From JARDZU01 sp963730285 (GTDB taxonomy: Bacteria > Actinomycetota > Acidimicrobiia > Spongiisociales > ZC4RG35), in contig CAVSQY010000001.1 of NCBI GenBank assembly GCA_963730285.1, forward strand, positions 186,001-250,000: DNA of 64,000 nucleotides. Direction: 5' to 3'. Shown piece by piece: positions 34,314-42,987 of the stretch. Position numbers and translations under genes: made by a program. Positions within the stretch are counted from its first letter, which is position 1. Every line of letters begins with the position of its first letter. A model generated the notes under the pieces. That model saw nothing but the letters and a program-made list of their open reading frames with translations. It had not been told where the DNA came from and made no database searches.

Positions 34314-34589
34314 TCAGACCTCCACGTAGATGCACTCGGCGGGACACTCTTCAGCTGCCTCGACCACGAAGTCGATCAGGGCGTCGGGAATCTGGGCGCG
34401 GCCATCGAAACCATCCGGCCCGTGACCATCGCCACTTCTGCCATCGAAGACCCTTACGCGATCGAAATAGGGACGATCCTCCTTGACGGCCCACGTGCCG
34501 TCGTCGCGTTGATGAAACACGTTGGGTGCAATATCGGCGCAGGTCCCTGCACCCATGCACTCATCTGAATCGATCCAGACCATTGCCAT
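34314..34589 (-). CDS. Small ferredoxin (single Fe-S cluster type)
   Basis: A 91-residue ferredoxin. The N-terminal cluster motif is DECMGAGTCADIAPNVF (C-x5-C), and the C-terminal one is EECPAECIYVEV. The spacing resembles the 3Fe-4S or 4Fe-4S ferredoxins that feed actinobacterial cytochromes P450. An insert of about 25 residues rich in Gly and Asp (DGRSGDGHGPDGFDGR) separates the motifs. The ATG at 34589 has GAGGT upstream. It is the first gene of the six-gene operon ending with the ferric-reductase-like protein, so it is the likely cytoplasmic electron donor. Confidence 0.85.
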   Translation of the reverse strand: MAMVWIDSDECMGAGTCADIAPNVFHQRDDGTWAVKEDRPYFDRVRVFDGRSGDGHGPDGFDGRAQIPDALIDFVVEAAEECPAECIYVEV

Positions 34590-34739
34590 CTCGAGACCTC
34601 TTTCTCTGTTGATGGACAAGCTGCCACTCAGTTCCATAAGACCGCCCTAAGACGGGGTCAAAGAAGCGGAAACTCAGCCAGATCTCAGGCAGGATGCGGT
34701 AGGCCGCCCGACAGCGTCGGGTCTCTGTCGAATCTGAAA

Positions 34740-34770
34740 GGGCGGTCCCCACCGTCGGTGGGGACCGCCC
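34740..34770 (-). terminator. Strong GC hairpin, probable terminator
   Basis: GGGCGGTCCCCACC and GGTGGGGACCGCCC form a perfect 14-bp stem with a 3-base loop. On the minus strand it is followed by CTTTC, a weak T-run. It lies between the end of the PLP-enzyme gene (35045) and the start of the ferredoxin operon (34589), and so separates the two transcription units. Confidence 0.7.
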
Positions 34771-35044
34771 CTCGGCTCCATTGGGTAGGAGCATCTTTAG
34801 ATCTTCCCCGCCTCCGCTCTCATCGGCGGGTGGTTCACAGGCTCGGGTGCGGCCGTAGACCTTGCGGCGAGCGCGTTTGGGCGCCGAGGCGATCACTCGG
34901 GCAAATGCGAAAGATGAAACGGCGTCGAGTCGTCATGACGGCGAAACTCTTCCGCATGTTCCTCTCCTCTGTCGCCTCTCCCAAGCGCAATCCCCACGGG
35001 CCATTCAAGACGCCGGCACCACCGTTCTGAATGGGTTGAAAGAC
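34771..35044. other. Intergenic stretch without a firm gene
   Basis: Together with 34590-34739 this makes a 455-bp gap with no convincing gene. A minus-strand frame from GTG at 34896 (VIASAPKRARRKVYGRTRACEPP) has high GC3 for its first 17 codons but then loses it and runs through the hairpin. A 38-codon plus-strand frame at 34914-35030 has poor codon bias. The ferredoxin operon promoter should lie at 34590-34740. Confidence 0.5.
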
Positions 35045-36247
35045 CTATGTGGCGATCGATGCCAATGATTGGTCGAGGTCGGCGATGATGTCCTCGGGTG
35101 CCTCCAGACCGATGGAGAGGCGGATCATCGACTCGGAGATGCCGAGTGCGCGCTTCGTGTCTGCGTCGAGGCTGAAATGGGTCGTGCTCCACGGATGGCA
35201 CGCGATCGACTCGGTCCCGCCCAGCGAGGTGGTCAGCCCGATCATCTCCATCGAGTCGAGGACGGAAAACGCCTCGGGCTTGGCCCCTGCCACCTTGAAG
35301 CTGATCATGGCCCCGCCCGGCTCGACATGCCTCACATCGAGGACCCGAGGATGCGCCCGGAGGAATTTGGCCACCCGAGAGGCATTGGCGGCCTGACGCT
35401 CCGCCCGAACCGCATAGGTCTCCAGGCTTCGGCCGAGCAGCCAGGCCGTGTGCGGGTCACATGTGGTGCCGATCCGATACCGCATCGTCCGCATGCGATC
35501 GATCAGCTCACTGGGGCCGGCAACCGCACCTGCAACCAGGTCGCTATGGCCGCCAAGGAACTTCGTGGCTGAATAGACGACCAGATCAGCGCCAAGTGTC
35601 AGAGGTTTCTGTGTGAAGGGGCCCAGGAATGTGTTGTCCACGACCACGGGGGGCCGGAGATCAGCCGTCCCGACTCGATCGGCCACTCCTCGTGCCATCG
35701 AAATATCGAACACCTCGTTGGTTGGGTTGGCCGGTGTCTCGACATATATCGCCCCAATCGGGCGATCGCCGATCAGGGTCACCAAGGTGTCGTCATCATC
35801 CGAGCTCGTGAAGCCCTCTGTGTCGAAGCCAAGAGGTGACATCACTTTGGACAACAGAGTGCCGGTGCCTCCATATAGAGGTGAGCTATGGAGGATGAGG
35901 CTGCCCGGTGACGCCAGCGTCAGGAGCGCAGTGAATATCGCGGAGGTGCCACTCGAGAACAGGAGAGCGTCGTCCGCGTCGTCCCAAGTGGCGATCCTCT
36001 TCTCCACCATGACCAGGTTGGGATGGTCGATCCGCGTGTAGATGAATCCAGGGGTCTCGCCAGGCTCGAGGGGCGCGCCCCCATAGGCGATCTCGAAGAG
36101 ACGCTCCGCTGCCGCGGCGGACTCGAAGACAAAGGTGGAGGTTTGGAATATCGGCGGCTTTAGGGAAAGCATGCCGTCAACCGGATCCCAGCCGAGATGC
36201 ATCATTTCCGACTCGGGTGACCGGTCGGGGTGGGATGTGTCGCTCAC
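35045..36247 (-). CDS. PLP-dependent Cys/Met metabolism enzyme (cystathionine gamma-synthase/lyase family)
   Basis: A 400-residue trans-sulfuration-family enzyme. Markers are KPPIFQTSTFVFES and GFIYTRIDHPN near the N terminus, ALLFSSGTSAIFTALL, YVETPANPTNEVFD near 170, and the PLP-lysine motif VVYSATKFLGGHSDLVAG near 228. The C-terminal GLTTSLGGTESIACHPWSTTH and ISESMIRLSIGLEAPEDII complete the fold. The family adds or removes sulfur groups on homoserine or methionine; methionine gamma-lyase and cystathionine gamma-synthase cannot be told apart here. GTG start at 36247; divergent from mscS. Confidence 0.9.
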   Translation of the reverse strand: MSDTSHPDRSPESEMMHLGWDPVDGMLSLKPPIFQTSTFVFESAAAAERLFEIAYGGAPLEPGETPGFIYTRIDHPNLVMVEKRIATWDDADDALLFSSGTSAIFTALLTLASPGSLILHSSPLYGGTGTLLSKVMSPLGFDTEGFTSSDDDDTLVTLIGDRPIGAIYVETPANPTNEVFDISMARGVADRVGTADLRPPVVVDNTFLGPFTQKPLTLGADLVVYSATKFLGGHSDLVAGAVAGPSELIDRMRTMRYRIGTTCDPHTAWLLGRSLETYAVRAERQAANASRVAKFLRAHPRVLDVRHVEPGGAMISFKVAGAKPEAFSVLDSMEMIGLTTSLGGTESIACHPWSTTHFSLDADTKRALGISESMIRLSIGLEAPEDIIADLDQSLASIAT

Positions 36248-36300
36248 CCGCGAGAGCCTAAAGGCCCGGCTCGGCGGCGGGAGCGGTCAATAATCAACCA

Positions 36301-37203
36301 ATGGAAGACTTCGCCGCCTCCATCGGAATGGATCCCGGGGTCCTCGGAAAGCTCCTTGGGTCCGTGGCGGTGGTCGGCGGTCTCATCTTGCTCAGATGGC
36401 TGGTCCTGCGCTGGATCAGGGTCCAGGTCCACGACGCCGACGCCTCCTACCGCGCTCGCAAGGTGTCGGCATACACCATCACGTCGATTTCAGGGATAAC
36501 GCTCGCCTTCATCTGGGTCGAGGCCTTCAACTCGTTGGGCACGTACCTCGGCCTTCTTTCTGCGGGGATCGCCATCTCACTTGCCGATCTGCTCAAGAAC
36601 ATGGCCGGGTGGGCGTACATCCTGACTCGACGGCCGTTCCGGGTGGGCGACCGGGTCGAAGTGAAGGAGATCAAAGGCGATGTAGTGGACATTCGCCTTT
36701 TCCGCTTCTCGATGATGGAAGTAGGCAATTGGGTCGACGCCGACCAGTCGACGGGGCGTCTGATCCACGTTCCAAATGGCCTCGTCTTCTCGGAGAGCCT
36801 GGCCAACTTCACCGAAGGCTTCTCGCACATATGGGACGAAATCGCGGTGTTGGTCACATTCGAGTCCGACTGGGAGGCTGCCGAGGACATGATCAGACAC
36901 ATCCTCAAGGAGCGCGCCCCCGACGTGGAGACCATCGCCGGGAACCGGATCCGGGCGGCGGCACGGCGGTATCAGATAAGGATGGGCACGCTGACACCAA
37001 CGGTCTATCTCTCCGTGAGGGACAGCGGCGTCTTGCTCACCGCCAGGTACCTGGTGGAAGCCCGCCAACGACGAGCAGTGCAATCCTCCATCTGGCGGGG
37101 AATCCTGGAAGCCTTCGCCGAGAGCCCGGCAGTCGATCTCGCCTATCCAACGGTGCGCACCTACCTCGACGGCCCGATCAAGCTCGACAATAAGCCCCGA
37201 TGA
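36301..37203 (+). CDS. MscS-family mechanosensitive channel
   Basis: A 300-residue small-conductance mechanosensitive channel homologue. It has hydrophobic segments at residues 15-35, 55-77 and 80-100, the last being the pore-lining helix (LGLLSAGIAISLADLLKNMAGW). This is followed by the beta domain PFRVGDRVEVKEIKGDVVDIRLFRFSMM and the strand LIHVPNGLVFSESLANFTE. It releases solutes during osmotic downshock. The stop overlaps the start of the Sir2 gene (ATGA), so the two are co-translated. Confidence 0.92.
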   Translation: MEDFAASIGMDPGVLGKLLGSVAVVGGLILLRWLVLRWIRVQVHDADASYRARKVSAYTITSISGITLAFIWVEAFNSLGTYLGLLSAGIAISLADLLKNMAGWAYILTRRPFRVGDRVEVKEIKGDVVDIRLFRFSMMEVGNWVDADQSTGRLIHVPNGLVFSESLANFTEGFSHIWDEIAVLVTFESDWEAAEDMIRHILKERAPDVETIAGNRIRAAARRYQIRMGTLTPTVYLSVRDSGVLLTARYLVEARQRRAVQSSIWRGILEAFAESPAVDLAYPTVRTYLDGPIKLDNKPR

Positions 37204-37979
37204 GCCTCGTAGCCGAGGCGGCTCGTGTGCTGGCCGAATCCGGGCTGATCCTTGCCTTCACGGGGGCCGGAATCTCCACCGAGTCCGGTATCCCCGATTT
37301 CAGGGGCCCGAATGGGCTGTGGACCAAGGTGGATCCCGAGGACTTCAACATCGAGCGGTACACGTCCGATCCCGACCTTCGGGCCCGCAGCTGGCAGATG
37401 CATCTCGAGGGTGCTCTCTGGGGGGCACGTTCAGCCGTCGAGCCCAACCGCGGCCACCTAGCCCTGAAGCGACTGGCTGACGCCGGTCGGCTCGCCGGGG
37501 TGGCGACCCAGAACGTGGACGGACTTCACCACAAGTCCGGCCTGGCGACCACCCAGGTGGCCGAGTTGCATGGGAATGTCCGATCGAGCCACTGCGTCCA
37601 ATGTGCCGCGGAGTGGGAAACCGAGGAGGTCCTCGGATGGATCGAGGCAGGAAACACCGATCCCAGTTGCCCGCGCTGTGGGGGCATGGTCAAGACCAAC
37701 ACCATCATGTTCGGCGAGTTGCTGCCCGGCGAGGAGCTCGACAAGGCAAATGGCTTCCTCCAAGAGGCCGGTTCCCTGCTGGTCGTCGGGTCGACTGTGG
37801 CGGTCTGGCCCGCCTCGGATGTGGTCCTCCAGGCGGCCCTCCGCTCGATGCCGATCGTCATCGTCAACCAAGGCGAGACCGAGGCGGATCATCTCGCCGC
37901 AGTCAAGCTGGACGATGCGATCGGCGATGTGCTGCCCGGGATGGTCGATCTGATTCTCGGTGCCAAGCCTGGCCCCTAA
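37200..37979 (+). CDS. Sir2-family NAD-dependent protein deacylase
   Basis: A 259-residue sirtuin. NAD-binding motifs are LAFTGAGISTESGIPDFRGPNGLW near residue 19 and VATQNVDGLHHKSG near 101. The catalytic histidine is in VAELHGNVRSSHC near 122. The zinc site is C-VQ-C ... C-PR-C, four cysteines. Later motifs are IMFGELLP, LLVVGSTVAVWPA and IVIVNQGETEAD. It should remove acyl groups from protein lysines using NAD. It is translationally coupled to mscS; no functional link is known. Confidence 0.93.
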   Translation: MSLVAEAARVLAESGLILAFTGAGISTESGIPDFRGPNGLWTKVDPEDFNIERYTSDPDLRARSWQMHLEGALWGARSAVEPNRGHLALKRLADAGRLAGVATQNVDGLHHKSGLATTQVAELHGNVRSSHCVQCAAEWETEEVLGWIEAGNTDPSCPRCGGMVKTNTIMFGELLPGEELDKANGFLQEAGSLLVVGSTVAVWPASDVVLQAALRSMPIVIVNQGETEADHLAAVKLDDAIGDVLPGMVDLILGAKPGP

Positions 37980-38021
37980 TTCACTGGCCCGAACCGGGCC
38001 ACTCCCGATATCTTGTCACCA

Positions 38022-38975
38022 ATGTCCATGCGCCCCCTCACACTGAGCGACGTCACACAGCTCACCGACCTGATGAATCGGTTCGAGCGTCACTGGGAGC
38101 TGCCGATGGTCACCACCGCCTCGCAGGTTGAAGATGATTTGACCGAGCCCCATATCGACCTGGGTAGCGACAGCCGTGGCCTCTGGTCGAACGGGGAGCT
38201 GATTGGCTACGGCATCGTGAACCATCGCCCTAGCGGCGCGCGGCTTGAGAAGGCTCACATGTCGGGTCTGGTCGACCCGGGACGAACCGGCGAGGGTCAT
38301 GGTCGCCGGATACTGAGCTGGCAACTCGAACGCGCCGGCTCAACCCTCCAGTCGAGCGACCCCAATCTCCCCTGGTATGCCCGAGCCGCCGAATGGGATT
38401 GGATCGAGCCGTCACATCGGCTTCATCGGCGATTCGGGCTCGAGCAGGTGAGATACATCAAGGACATGCTGATGAGCCTCGACGGCCCGATCGATGTGTC
38501 CTCCCCCTCCGACGTCGACATCGTCGCCTGGGATCGTCAGAGGGATGAAGATGCAAGGAAGGTGTTCAATGACGCATTTGCCGATCACTGGGGATCGACG
38601 CCAACCGACTCCAAGGTCTTCCAGCATCGGCTCTCATCCGACGGCACTCGGCCGGACCTCTCCTTTCTCGCACTTGCCGGCGATGACGTGGTTGGCGTCT
38701 GCCTGAATGCCATCTTTCCCGAAGACGAGGCAAGCACCGGGCGGAAGGAGGGTTGGATAGAGGCGCTCGGTGTCCAGCGAGCGTGGCGGGGCCGTGGTGT
38801 CGCCACCGCCTTGATCGGAGAGTCTCTCGCGGCGTTCGCTCGCACGGGAATGACCCACGGGGCGATCGGGGTCGATGCCGACAACCCGACCGGTGCGTTC
38901 CATCTCTACCGGCGAATCGGGTTCGAAGTCACCCACGGGCTGGTCATCTCCCAACTCGAAGTTCCCCATCCCTGA
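38022..38975 (+). CDS. Tandem GNAT acetyltransferase (MshD-like architecture)
   Basis: A protein of about 317 residues with two GNAT domains. The N-terminal one (residues 1-145) has a degenerate acetyl-CoA loop VDPGRTGEGHGRRILSW. The C-terminal one (150-317) has the clear loop ALGVQRAWRGRGVATALIGESLAAFARTGM and the final strand IGVDADNPTGAFHLYRRIGFEVTH. Tandem GNATs of this length include mycothiol synthase, but similarity to MshD is only architectural, so the substrate is open. The ATG at 38022 is chosen over 38013 (TTG) and 38028. Confidence 0.8.
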   Translation: MSMRPLTLSDVTQLTDLMNRFERHWELPMVTTASQVEDDLTEPHIDLGSDSRGLWSNGELIGYGIVNHRPSGARLEKAHMSGLVDPGRTGEGHGRRILSWQLERAGSTLQSSDPNLPWYARAAEWDWIEPSHRLHRRFGLEQVRYIKDMLMSLDGPIDVSSPSDVDIVAWDRQRDEDARKVFNDAFADHWGSTPTDSKVFQHRLSSDGTRPDLSFLALAGDDVVGVCLNAIFPEDEASTGRKEGWIEALGVQRAWRGRGVATALIGESLAAFARTGMTHGAIGVDADNPTGAFHLYRRIGFEVTHGLVISQLEVPHP

Positions 38976-39008
38976 CCCCGGATTCGGGATCGGCGGTACC
39001 CTGAAGAC

Positions 39009-40790
39009 ATGTCTGAGTATCAGCCGCGCCTGGACGACATCCTGTTCACACTCAATCATGTCGCTGACCTCGAATCCGTCTCCAAGCTGAACGGATACCA
39101 ACACGCCGACCCCGACACCGTCGCCACCATCCTCAGCGAGGCCGGTCGGTTCTTCTCGGAGGTGATCGCCCCCCTCAACCGGATCGGCGACGAGCAGGGA
39201 ACGGTGATGACCGAAGAGGGGACCCTCCGAACCCCAGAAGGCTTCAAAGAGGCCTACCAGAAGTATGTGGAGTCGGGGTGGGCGGGCGCCCACCTCCCTC
39301 AGGAGTGGGGCGGAGGTGGGCTGCCCTACATGGTGGGCGTTGTCATCCAGGAGATGTTCAAGACCGCCAATATGGCGTTCTCACTTGCCCCGACCCTCAC
39401 TCACGGAGCAGTGGAGGCGCTGGACATCCACGGATCCGAGGACCTCAAGAACAGGTATCTCGAGAAGCTTGTCAGTGGCCAGTGGGCCGGGACCATGAAC
39501 CTCACGGAGCCCGAGGCCGGTTCCGATGTCGGTGCCCTACGCACCAAGGCGGTGAAACAAGCCGACGGGACCTATCGGCTCTTCGGCACCAAGATATTCA
39601 TCACCTGGGGTGACCAGGATCTGACGGAGAACATCGTTCACCTCGTGCTCGCCCGGACGCAGGAAGCCCCACCGGGAACCAAAGGCATCTCCATGTTCCT
39701 CGTCCCCAAGTTCTTACTCGACGATCATGACAAACCGAGTGAGGCCAACGACCTGAAGATCGTCTCCATCGAGCACAAGTTGGGGATCCACGCCTCCCCC
39801 ACCTGTGTCGTCTCCTACGGCGAAGGCGGCCAAGGGGCCGTCGGATACCTGATCGGTGACGAGCAAGAGGGAATGCGGAACATGTTCACGATGATGAACG
39901 CCGCCCGGGTCGGTGTCGGTATGGAGGGGGTGGCCATCGGAGAGCGGGCCTATCAGCACGCGCTCCAGTATGCGAAGGAGAGGGTCCAGGGCCGACCGGT
40001 TGGTTCCGGCTCCAGGGAAAGTGTCGCCATCATCGAGCACCCCGACGTGAGGCGAATGCTTCTCACGATCAAGGCATATGTCGAGGCCATGCGCTCGCTG
40101 CTCTACGTGACCGCGGCCGAGGGTGACCAGCGTGCGCACGCCGAGACCGACCACCGGCGCAAGCTGGCATCTGACCGTCTCGCTCTTCTCACGCCGATCG
40201 TGAAAGCATGGTGCACGGATGTCGGTGTCGAGCTCGCCTCACTCGGGATCCAGATTCACGGTGGGATGGGCTATGTAGAGGAAACCGGTGCAGCCCAGTA
40301 CTTCCGGGACTCGCGCATCGCGCCGATCTACGAGGGGACCAACGGGATCCAGGCGGTCGACCTGGTCCTGCGAAAGCTGCCCCTCGAGGACGGAAAGGTC
40401 GTAACGGAGCTCCTGGCTGAGATGACCGGGCTCTTGGATGCAATGGCCGCGCACGATCAGTTGGCCGGCTTCCGGAGTGCATTGTCGGACGCGATCGATG
40501 GCCTGGCCGACACCTCGGCCTGGCTGGGCGAGAGACTCAAGGCGGGCGACATCAACGGTGCGCTGGCAGGTGCGACTCCGTACCTCCGCCAGTTCGGCAT
40601 GGTGCTCGGCGGATGGCTCATGGGGCGGGGCGCCGTGGCGGCGCTCAACGGCCCCGATGTTGATCCTGATTTCGCCGCGCAGAAGGTGGTGACGGCGCGC
40701 TTTTATGGCGAACAGCTGCTGCCGCAGGCTCGCGGCCTCATCCCTGCGGTAAAGGGCGGGGCAGGCCTACTCGAGCAAGCCGTCCTCTAG
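39009..40790 (+). CDS. Acyl-CoA dehydrogenase (long FadE type)
   Basis: A 593-residue acyl-CoA dehydrogenase of the long class with a C-terminal extension. Typical motifs are GWAGAHLPQEWGGGGLPYMV, TMNLTEPEAGSDVGALRTKAV, FITWGDQDLTENIVHLVLART, GEGGQGAVGYLIGDEQEGMRNMFTMMNAARVGVGMEGV, and IQIHGGMGYVEETGAAQYFRDSRIAPIYEGTNGIQAVDLV with the putative catalytic glutamate. It introduces the first double bond into an acyl-CoA during beta-oxidation or related degradation. It is followed 13 bases later by an SDR gene and then a ketoacyl synthase, possibly one lipid operon. Confidence 0.93.
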   Translation: MSEYQPRLDDILFTLNHVADLESVSKLNGYQHADPDTVATILSEAGRFFSEVIAPLNRIGDEQGTVMTEEGTLRTPEGFKEAYQKYVESGWAGAHLPQEWGGGGLPYMVGVVIQEMFKTANMAFSLAPTLTHGAVEALDIHGSEDLKNRYLEKLVSGQWAGTMNLTEPEAGSDVGALRTKAVKQADGTYRLFGTKIFITWGDQDLTENIVHLVLARTQEAPPGTKGISMFLVPKFLLDDHDKPSEANDLKIVSIEHKLGIHASPTCVVSYGEGGQGAVGYLIGDEQEGMRNMFTMMNAARVGVGMEGVAIGERAYQHALQYAKERVQGRPVGSGSRESVAIIEHPDVRRMLLTIKAYVEAMRSLLYVTAAEGDQRAHAETDHRRKLASDRLALLTPIVKAWCTDVGVELASLGIQIHGGMGYVEETGAAQYFRDSRIAPIYEGTNGIQAVDLVLRKLPLEDGKVVTELLAEMTGLLDAMAAHDQLAGFRSALSDAIDGLADTSAWLGERLKAGDINGALAGATPYLRQFGMVLGGWLMGRGAVAALNGPDVDPDFAAQKVVTARFYGEQLLPQARGLIPAVKGGAGLLEQAVL

Positions 40791-40803
40791 GCTCCACCCC
40801 ACC

Positions 40804-41574
40804 TTGGAACTCTCCGATCGGGTGGTGGTCATCACCGGGGCCGGCAGCGGCATCGGGGCTGCCATGGCCCGAAGGTTCGCCGAAGAGGGGCCGGCTGCCC
40901 TCATCCTGGCCGATCTCGATCTCGAGTCCGCACACACCGTCTCCGACGAGACGGGTGGTACCCCGTTCCGGGTCGATGTCGCCGATCCTGGCTCGAACCA
41001 GTCGCTGGTCGACTTCGTCAACGATCGATTCGGCCCGATCGACCTGTTCTGCGCCAATGCCGGTATCGGTTTCGCAGGCGACGAGCAAACGGATCCCGAT
41101 GACTGGGATCGGATGTGGCAGGTCAACACGATGTCCCATGTCCACGCTGCCCGATCTTTGATCCCGGGTTGGCTGGCCCGGGGCGAGGGCTACTTCCTCG
41201 CCACCGCATCTGCGGCAGGGCTACTCACCAATCTGAAGGCGGCCCAATACTCGGTGACGAAACATGCCGCGGTGGCCTTCGCCGAGTGGTTGTCCGTCAC
41301 CTACGGGGACCGCGGCTTGAGGGTGAGTTGTCTCTGCCCCATGGGGGTGAGGACCCCGTTCCTGGACGAGGCAAAGGAGTTCCACGATCTTCTCGATGCC
41401 GACGCCCTGGATCCGGCGCAGGTGGCGGAGGTGGTCGTGGCCGGGATCGGGGAAGAGAAATTCCTGATCCTGCCCCACCCGGAGGTGTTGAGATACCTCC
41501 AGAACAAGGCCAACGATTACGACCGGTGGCTGAAGGGAATGCGAAACCTGCAAAGAACGGTTTTCCCAACGTGA
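40804..41574 (+). CDS. Short-chain dehydrogenase/reductase
   Basis: A 256-residue classical SDR: VVVITGAGSGIGAAMARRFAEEG cofactor motif, NAG motif in LFCANAGIGFAG near 80, and catalytic serine-tyrosine-lysine in ATASAAGLLTNLKAAQYSVTKHAAVAFAEWL. The end RVSCLCPMGVRTPFL is also typical. The TTG start at 40804 follows 13 bases behind the acyl-CoA dehydrogenase stop, so co-transcription is likely. A 3-hydroxyacyl or alcohol substrate is plausible but unproven. Confidence 0.9.
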   Translation: MELSDRVVVITGAGSGIGAAMARRFAEEGPAALILADLDLESAHTVSDETGGTPFRVDVADPGSNQSLVDFVNDRFGPIDLFCANAGIGFAGDEQTDPDDWDRMWQVNTMSHVHAARSLIPGWLARGEGYFLATASAAGLLTNLKAAQYSVTKHAAVAFAEWLSVTYGDRGLRVSCLCPMGVRTPFLDEAKEFHDLLDADALDPAQVAEVVVAGIGEEKFLILPHPEVLRYLQNKANDYDRWLKGMRNLQRTVFPT

Positions 41575-41593
41575 GGATTGAGGCACAATCATC

Positions 41594-42766
41594 ATGGACA
41601 TGAGTAAGCGCAAGGTCGTAGTGACCGGGCTGGGCGTCGTGGCGGCACCTGGTGTCGGAATGGATGACGTCTGGAAAGGCCTCCAAGTCGGCCCCGATGG
41701 GCCTGGTCCGCATCTCGTCGCCAATTGGGACCCCGAGCCGTGGCTCCCCAAACGGGAGTATCGGCGACTGGACAAGTTCACGCAGTTCGCCCTGGTCGCA
41801 GCCCACGAGGCGTTGGAGCAGTCAGGTCAGCTGGACATCGACCCCAACCGGGTCACCGTCTCGGTGGCGACCGGCATAGGGGGCCTGGAGTCCCTAGAGG
41901 AGTTGGTTCATGGGTCCGACGCCGACGATCCCAGAGTGTCCCCGTTCCTGGTGCCGATGATGATGGCAAACGCGGCCGCAGCCGGGATTTCGATCAAATA
42001 CGGTTTCGGTGGCCAAGTGTCGACACCGGTGGTCGCCTGCGCGGCGGGGTCACAGGCGGTGCTCGACGGGCTCCGCCAGATCCAGTGGGGCTATGCCGAC
42101 GCAGCTGTGGTCGGTGGCGCCGAGGCCGCTGCAAGGAGATCGGCTCGAGCCGGGTTCCAGGCGGCGCGGGCTCTCTCACCGAGTGGAACGGCCAGACCCT
42201 TCGACGTGGACCGTGACGGGTTCGTCATGGGTGAGGGAGCGGCCATCCTCATCCTGGAGGCGGCCGATGTGGCCGAGGAGCGCGGGGCAAAACCTCTGGT
42301 CGAACTGAAGGGTGGAGCTTCGACTGCCGACGCCCATCACATCACAGCGCCGCATCCGGCCGGGGACGGGGCCGAGCGAGCGATGAGGCTCGCTCTTGAA
42401 GATGCGGGGCTGAAACCCGTCGACATCGGCTACGTGAACGCCCATGGAACCGGCACGGACCTCAACGACCGAACCGAGGGAGGAGTCATCTATCGGATCT
42501 TCGGCGACAACCAGCCGGCAGTGTCATCCATCAAAGGGACCACCGGCCACGGTCTCGGGGCCTCCGGCTCGATCGAAGCGGCCGTAACCATCGAGGCGAT
42601 GCGACGAGGCGAGCTACCGCCGAACCTCGGGCTGACCAACCAGGATCCCGAGATCCCCCTCACCGACATAGTCCGCGAGCCACGCCCTTGGGATCCGGCC
42701 CCTTCCCTCAGCAACTCCTTCGGCTTCGGCGGTCACAACACCGTCCTTGCCTTCACGCCTCTCTGA
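41594..42766 (+). CDS. Beta-ketoacyl-ACP synthase II-like (FabF family)
   Basis: A 390-residue thiolase-fold condensing enzyme. The active-site cysteine is in TPVVACAAGSQAVLDGLRQIQWG near residue 148. The catalytic histidines are in GYVNAHGTGTDLNDRTEG near 280 and SSIKGTTGHGLGASGSIEA near 313. The C terminus SLSNSFGFGGHNTVLAF is diagnostic of KAS I/II enzymes. It extends acyl-ACP chains by two carbons. It follows the SDR gene by 19 bases. A stem-loop lies right after it. Confidence 0.92.
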   Translation: MDMSKRKVVVTGLGVVAAPGVGMDDVWKGLQVGPDGPGPHLVANWDPEPWLPKREYRRLDKFTQFALVAAHEALEQSGQLDIDPNRVTVSVATGIGGLESLEELVHGSDADDPRVSPFLVPMMMANAAAAGISIKYGFGGQVSTPVVACAAGSQAVLDGLRQIQWGYADAAVVGGAEAAARRSARAGFQAARALSPSGTARPFDVDRDGFVMGEGAAILILEAADVAEERGAKPLVELKGGASTADAHHITAPHPAGDGAERAMRLALEDAGLKPVDIGYVNAHGTGTDLNDRTEGGVIYRIFGDNQPAVSSIKGTTGHGLGASGSIEAAVTIEAMRRGELPPNLGLTNQDPEIPLTDIVREPRPWDPAPSLSNSFGFGGHNTVLAFTPL

Positions 42767-42775
42767 GACCTTTCT

Positions 42776-42814
42776 GTGAGTGTTTTTGTACCGATACGGT
42801 TGCCAAACACTCAC
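42776..42814 (+). terminator. Stem-loop after the ketoacyl synthase gene
   Basis: GTGAGTGTTT and AAACACTCAC form a perfect 10-bp stem around a 19-base loop that itself contains ACCG/CGGT. It lies ten bases after the stop of the synthase gene and before the thiamine riboswitch. There is no T-run on the plus strand, so terminator function is probable but not certain. Confidence 0.5.
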
Positions 42815-42861
42815 GGAACGTGGTTCGGAGCGTGCAAAGCGGATCTGTTACGGTTTGGGTA

Positions 42862-42952
42862 ACGGGAGCTCGGTGAGACCGGGCTGAGAGGGGATCTGCA
42901 AGATCCCGACCGACGAACCTGAACCGGATAATGCCGGCGTAGGAAATCTCGT
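42862..42952 (+). promoter_or_regulatory. TPP riboswitch (THI element)
   Basis: The conserved thi-box is present: CTGAGAG in the P2/J3 region near 42884 and ACCTGAACCGGATAATGCCGGCGTAGGAA near 42917. P1 is formed by ACGGGA (42862-42867) with TCTCGT (42947-42952). It precedes thiB, thiP and thiQ, so thiamine pyrophosphate should switch off uptake of thiamine. Confidence 0.96.
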
Positions 42953-42985
42953 CTCATCGCTCCCGGCAACCAAGGAGCTGATGAG
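42953..42985 (+). promoter_or_regulatory. Ribosome-site sequestering hairpin of the TPP riboswitch
   Basis: CTCATCGCTCC (42953-42963) pairs with GGAGC-T-GATGAG (42974-42985), 11 base pairs with one bulged T, enclosing the AAGGAG ribosome site of thiB. It begins right after the P1 stem of the aptamer, so ligand-stabilised P1 would leave this hairpin free to hide the ribosome site. This implies translational control. Confidence 0.7.
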
Positions 42986-42987
42986 TA

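Noticed and set aside
34561..34896. Minus-strand frame with VIASAPKRARRKVYGRTRACEPP
   Set aside because: It has good codon bias only for its first 17 codons, then runs through a terminator hairpin and into the ferredoxin start. No family was recognised.
34914..35030. 38-codon plus-strand frame MKRRRVVMTAKLFRMF
   Set aside because: It has no clear ribosome site and poor third-position GC; it is likely chance.
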